From assembly GCF_022370755.2 (NCBI RefSeq), contig NZ_CP092364.2, positions 3,968,001-4,032,000 on the forward strand: a DNA stretch of 64,000 bases, in the 5' to 3' direction. Numbering within the stretch: position 1 is the first letter of the stretch; each line of letters begins with the position of its first letter. This document shows positions 63,501 through 64,000 of the stretch, one piece after another. The notes below the pieces were generated by a model. It was not told the origin of the DNA, ran no database searches, and worked only from the letters and a program-made list of their open reading frames with translations. The position numbers were made by a program, and so were the translations under genes. The stretch is from Mycolicibacterium goodii (GTDB lineage Bacteria; Actinomycetota; Actinomycetes; Mycobacteriales; Mycobacteriaceae).

Positions 63501-64000
63501 CGGGCAACATCTGGCAGACGGTGGAGATCCCTCGTCTGATGGAGAACCCGAACGTCACTCGGATCGTTCAAATTGACCCAGACACTGGCAAGTCCACCGA
63601 GTTGTTCAGCAGAGTGACTGGCGGCGATGACCCCACGCTGAATGGACCGGTTGAACCCCCCTCAAACCACCACGCCGACCCGCGAACACCCGGTCAGACG
63701 GAAAGGTCACACCACCCATACAACCAGCCAGAGAACCTCCAGGGCCGGACAAGCGATCCCACAGGCCGTGGCGGGTTACGAGACAACGTTTCCGACGATC
63801 TCGATCGCGGACAAGGCCGTCAGACTCAGAAGCCCGAGAGCCTCGCGCAGGGCAGCGGGGACCGCGGCCTAGCCGACCGAGAGCCAAAGCAGCCTGATAT
63901 CGGGATGCGCGCAGATCTTCACCATCGCTGGGATGACGACAATCATCAACAACGCGGCGACGATCGACATGACGGCGACAACAACGGACCACGGGAAAAC
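60530..64000 (+). CDS. CpnT-like secreted toxin with CD38-type NADase region (3' end outside window)
   Basis: Open frame of 1,157 codons without a stop to the window edge. Residues 1-105 are Esx-like and carry Y-x3-D at 99-103 (YANAD). Residues about 120-430 resemble the N-terminal half of CpnT: a segment FLGPTAWPSGNPSMLRLTAAQ, a coiled helical region, DQLTGDNPGRGIG and GLFVGGPLSKGG. Residues about 430-880 are a Pro/Ser/Thr/His-rich linker. Residues about 885-1025 carry the CD38/ADP-ribosyl cyclase pattern: W910 in HYWSGRDANG, E941 in TTLEMTLE, W966 in VRFWEDASAAYAE, E999 in WQTVEIPRLMENPNV. A low-complexity charged tail follows and is cut by the edge. GTG 60530 overlaps the previous stop. 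Inferred: secreted NAD-hydrolysing toxin, exported with the two Esx proteins. Confidence 0.8.
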   Translation, partial: MPSNSGDGGGVSGIRIEVDPQVLIRAGQSMSSLGKQLDMLMGALGPMLSSGIASGIDLAGLAMALEYGDLTQKFSDTLAGGANTLKAVGIKLQASGHNYANADAVSTIGGGGPTGSVDGEFEETTPVDARDSPSLSVVPPPPSWFLVASFLGPTAWPSGNPSMLRLTAAQWKNLASGFSTLSEQVSASRTAVSTQKIPEASQIAQAHADLADGVADLADQATQIATTLETFADNVQDTQDAIRRLLDRVSSIDGIVDTVKGIFTGDALDIVKEVVEDIRTLLGNFQRQVKAVGGLLEALKEALNDTVTKFQKWADKNLRELLGDQVGGAISDIIKFQTDLTTGVLSGVINTVAGTVAFADLDTWKGLGETALAVVKDPSLIDDIGIAAGKEFLAWDQLTGDNPGRGIGEAGFNIAGLFVGGPLSKGGTVAKGVNKVRRAFDRADSPSVDLPGRHGLDGDLTTTGSRVPEVPEIRQGGIPDSVINPMPPNRIDAPSSPNGLEAPVRPPDPPGPTTNNPGGGARPSGGGDGPPPDSPHRPVGPTDPGPTHSDAAPPHTPSTPESNRSGSSSVGEPGIRGNSEPSYTPSPVDHSPQHAPEPATPAAQNDAPHTPAESNPKPTHESAASDAPASTHSPAQHTGGSTGADPTATRPDNDFTSTDHHRFAVDESRSSADQQAHRPAEQQPAHTPAAEHSANHDRNSVESNESREPAYSVAANNSQPAMAMMSPGVGGGPTSPMTPHAPGPVHGGGESHSPAAKSPAPDTTTRGPETRASHTGSPEPPRAQQPNAVGPVPGTTPSAPVHPSEHTASRSSTSSSSTVAPAEHQAAPESSQRQSVSDRGMSQSAQEQPRDSSQPDPQSRASDRFADREGSEFEYSPIIDENGHYVGGSLPSYEELRRLTRTEADTAHYWSGRDANGVGVGPDGSGIAERIADGANGTTLEMTLERNGIHPLPAWNRHDPESVRFWEDASAAYAENARGNVTAIVGSDLRPGNIWQTVEIPRLMENPNVTRIVQIDPDTGKSTELFSRVTGGDDPTLNGPVEPPSNHHADPRTPGQTERSHHPYNQPENLQGRTSDPTGRGGLRDNVSDDLDRGQGRQTQKPESLAQGSGDRGLADREPKQPDIGMRADLHHRWDDDNHQQRGDDRHDGDNNGPREN

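Overview
The window is a high-GC chromosomal segment of a fast-growing mycobacterium, most likely Mycolicibacterium close to M. smegmatis. That call rests on protein families and on gene order that matches, as I recall it, the M. tuberculosis stretch from rhlE (Rv3211) to tmk (Rv3247c). No database search was possible.

Layout. (1) 1-13,559, conserved core: DEAD-box helicase RhlE, a membrane beta-propeller protein, a PP2C phosphatase, a ParA-like ATPase, Gpm2-like phosphatase, isochorismate synthase EntC, GNAT enzyme, a second-type dehydroquinase, YchJ, a lipid kinase, WhiB1 with a CRP-like site, histidine kinase PdtaS, a biotinyl protein, the 24-residue ribosomal protein bL37, the anti-sigma/sigma pair RshA-SigH, and YbaK. 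(2) 13,585-34,292, a catabolic island inserted into that core. catR-catB-catA-catC run leftward and benA-benB-benC run rightward from a shared control region. Two acyl-CoA dehydrogenases, a double CaiB CoA-transferase joined to a LysR regulator, a LuxR/AAA regulator and a VanY peptidase follow. The pcaF-catD-pcaI-pcaJ operon closes it. Together ben, cat and pca encode benzoate to catechol to 3-oxoadipate to succinyl-CoA plus acetyl-CoA. (3) 34,366-58,623, core again: a LysR regulator of the pca operon, SDR, two methyltransferases, SRAP, AroA, RsgA, DesA3 with its reductase, a BCCT transporter, a WS/DGAT-like protein, SecA1, the ribosome hibernation factor, ComF, and the lpqB-mtrB-mtrA operon, followed by Tmk. 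(4) 59,396 to the window end: two small WXG100 proteins followed by a very large open frame that runs off the edge.

Most notable. The last three genes have the layout EsxF-EsxE-CpnT. The large protein has a CpnT-like N-terminal half and a proline-rich linker. In place of the TNT NADase it carries a region with the four-residue catalytic pattern (W, E, W, E) of CD38-type ADP-ribosyl cyclases. I infer a type VII-secreted NAD-consuming toxin with a swapped warhead. Second is a 909-residue fusion of benzoate dioxygenase reductase (BenC), a GntR-type FCD ligand-binding domain with no DNA-binding domain, and the BenD dehydrogenase. Third is a 1,142-codon frame joining two CaiB domains to a complete LysR regulator. 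A shared palindrome (TACG-N4-CGTA) lies before both desA3 and its reductase gene.

Start sites were moved inward from the longest open frame where homology, overlap with the upstream stop codon or a ribosome binding site favoured it. Many starts are GTG or TTG and many neighbours overlap by 4 bases (ATGA, GTGA, TTGA), so operons are tightly coupled.
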